Shown one piece after another: positions 34,362-34,717 of a stretch of DNA of 34,717 nucleotides. The number at the start of each line of letters is the position of its first letter. The stretch's first letter is position 1. Under the pieces are notes generated by a model. The model did not search any database. It was not told the origin of the DNA and was given only the letters and a program-made list of their open reading frames with translations. The position numbers and the translations under genes were made by a program. The stretch is from Streptomyces sp. McG3. GTDB lineage: Bacteria; Actinomycetota; Actinomycetes; Streptomycetales; Streptomycetaceae. The DNA is taken from assembly GCF_018619185.1 (NCBI RefSeq), contig NZ_JAAXYC010000056.1, forward strand, positions 1-34,717. Reading direction: 5' to 3'.

Positions 34362-34538
34362 TCAGGCGGCCGGGGCGAAGCGGGTGCGGTCGCCCTCCAC
34401 CACCTTCCCTTCGGGATCACCGCGTCCGGAGCGGCGGGCGGCCCGGCGGACGAGGCGGGCCCGGCCGAGCTCGCGCTCGGCGTCGGCCCGGCGGATCAGC
34501 TCGGCGGAGGTGGAGCGGTAGAGCTCGTACTCGTACAT
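34362..34538 (-). CDS. 58-residue protein upstream of and coupled to the LAL regulator
   Basis: ATG 34538 with AGGGG 7-11 bases upstream gives MYEYELYRSTSAELIRRADA and then a basic, Arg-rich helix (ERELGRARLVRRAARR). Similar MYEYEL-type small proteins are frequent in Streptomyces, function unknown. Only 2 bases separate its stop from the regulator's GTG, so it is the first gene of a two-gene operon and may set the regulator's translation rate. The frame is open to 34625, but the ribosome-binding site favours 34538. Confidence 0.75.
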   Translation of the reverse strand: MYEYELYRSTSAELIRRADAERELGRARLVRRAARRSGRGDPEGKVVEGDRTRFAPAA

Positions 34539-34681
34539 GGTGTGCCCCTGGCTTCCTGGTCGTGGCAGCGGACCGGAGGGGTGCCCGGCCGGTCGGCCGG
34601 GGCCCTGTGTTCGCTGTGTGTCCACTGTCGTCGGCCAGGAGGGGGTGCCGCATCGGGCGAGTTCCGCATCTTCGCGGCGGT

Positions 34682-34703
34682 GGGGGCCTTATGGCCGGCC
34701 CCC
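34682..34703 (-). terminator. Hairpin at the window end, possible terminator of an upstream gene
   Basis: GGGGGCC (34682-34688) pairs with GGCCCCC (34697-34703) around 8 bases. No gene is seen in 34539-34717. The hairpin could end a gene lying beyond the window and insulate the small-protein/LAL operon, whose promoter should lie between here and 34538; I see no clear promoter boxes. Confidence 0.4.
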
Positions 34704-34717
34704 GGGTGTCCGAGGGG

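Overview
The window is very GC-rich, with GC-biased third codon positions, GTG/TTG starts and gene families typical of Streptomyces (PucR and LAL regulators, the ilvB-ilvN-ilvC-serA order, a long SerA). I read it as one contig end of a Streptomyces chromosome, core-like rather than telomeric. The first 47 bases are not genomic: they resemble a degraded Nextera/Tn5 sequencing adapter.

Layout. 48-102: 5' end of a gene for a secreted protein, cut by the contig end. 0.3-1.0 kb: a nitroreductase resembling iodotyrosine deiodinase. 1.2-5.1 kb: proline catabolism (proline dehydrogenase then P5C dehydrogenase, minus strand) with a divergent PucR-type regulator. 5.2-6.0 kb: a cis-prenyltransferase. 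6.1-11.3 kb: an accessory islet with a probable polymorphic toxin (membrane helices, Flp-type prepilin motif, Gly/Ser-rich linker, C-terminal Tox-REase-5-like nuclease), an Imm52-like immunity gene and a coupled unknown gene. Toxin and immunity genes are split by an oppositely oriented TPR-like gene whose 5' end runs into a fragment of another gene. 11.6-17.2 kb: serA, ilvC, ilvN and ilvB on the minus strand; ilvB follows a 13-residue Ile/Leu/Val leader peptide and an intrinsic terminator, a classic attenuator. 17.2-20.3 kb: a membrane PAS-GGDEF-EAL protein with intact GGDEF and eroded EAL motifs. 20.5-21.4 kb: a 2-hydroxyacid dehydrogenase. 21.5-28.1 kb: an acyl-CoA ligase, a secreted alpha/beta hydrolase and a type B carboxylesterase, bracketed by two more PucR-type regulators. 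28.3-31.1 kb: an aldo/keto reductase, a lipoprotein of the glucose/sorbosone dehydrogenase family and a small DUF6191-like protein. 31.1-34.5 kb: a 58-residue protein gene followed 2 nt later by a large LAL-type LuxR regulator.

The most notable signals are the split toxin-immunity locus and its unusual toxin architecture, the dense repeat structure between serA and the toxin gene, and three unrelated genes (serA, the aldo/keto reductase, the LAL regulator) whose last codons are tandemly repeated just past the stop codon. All product names rest on motif recognition by eye; no database search was run.
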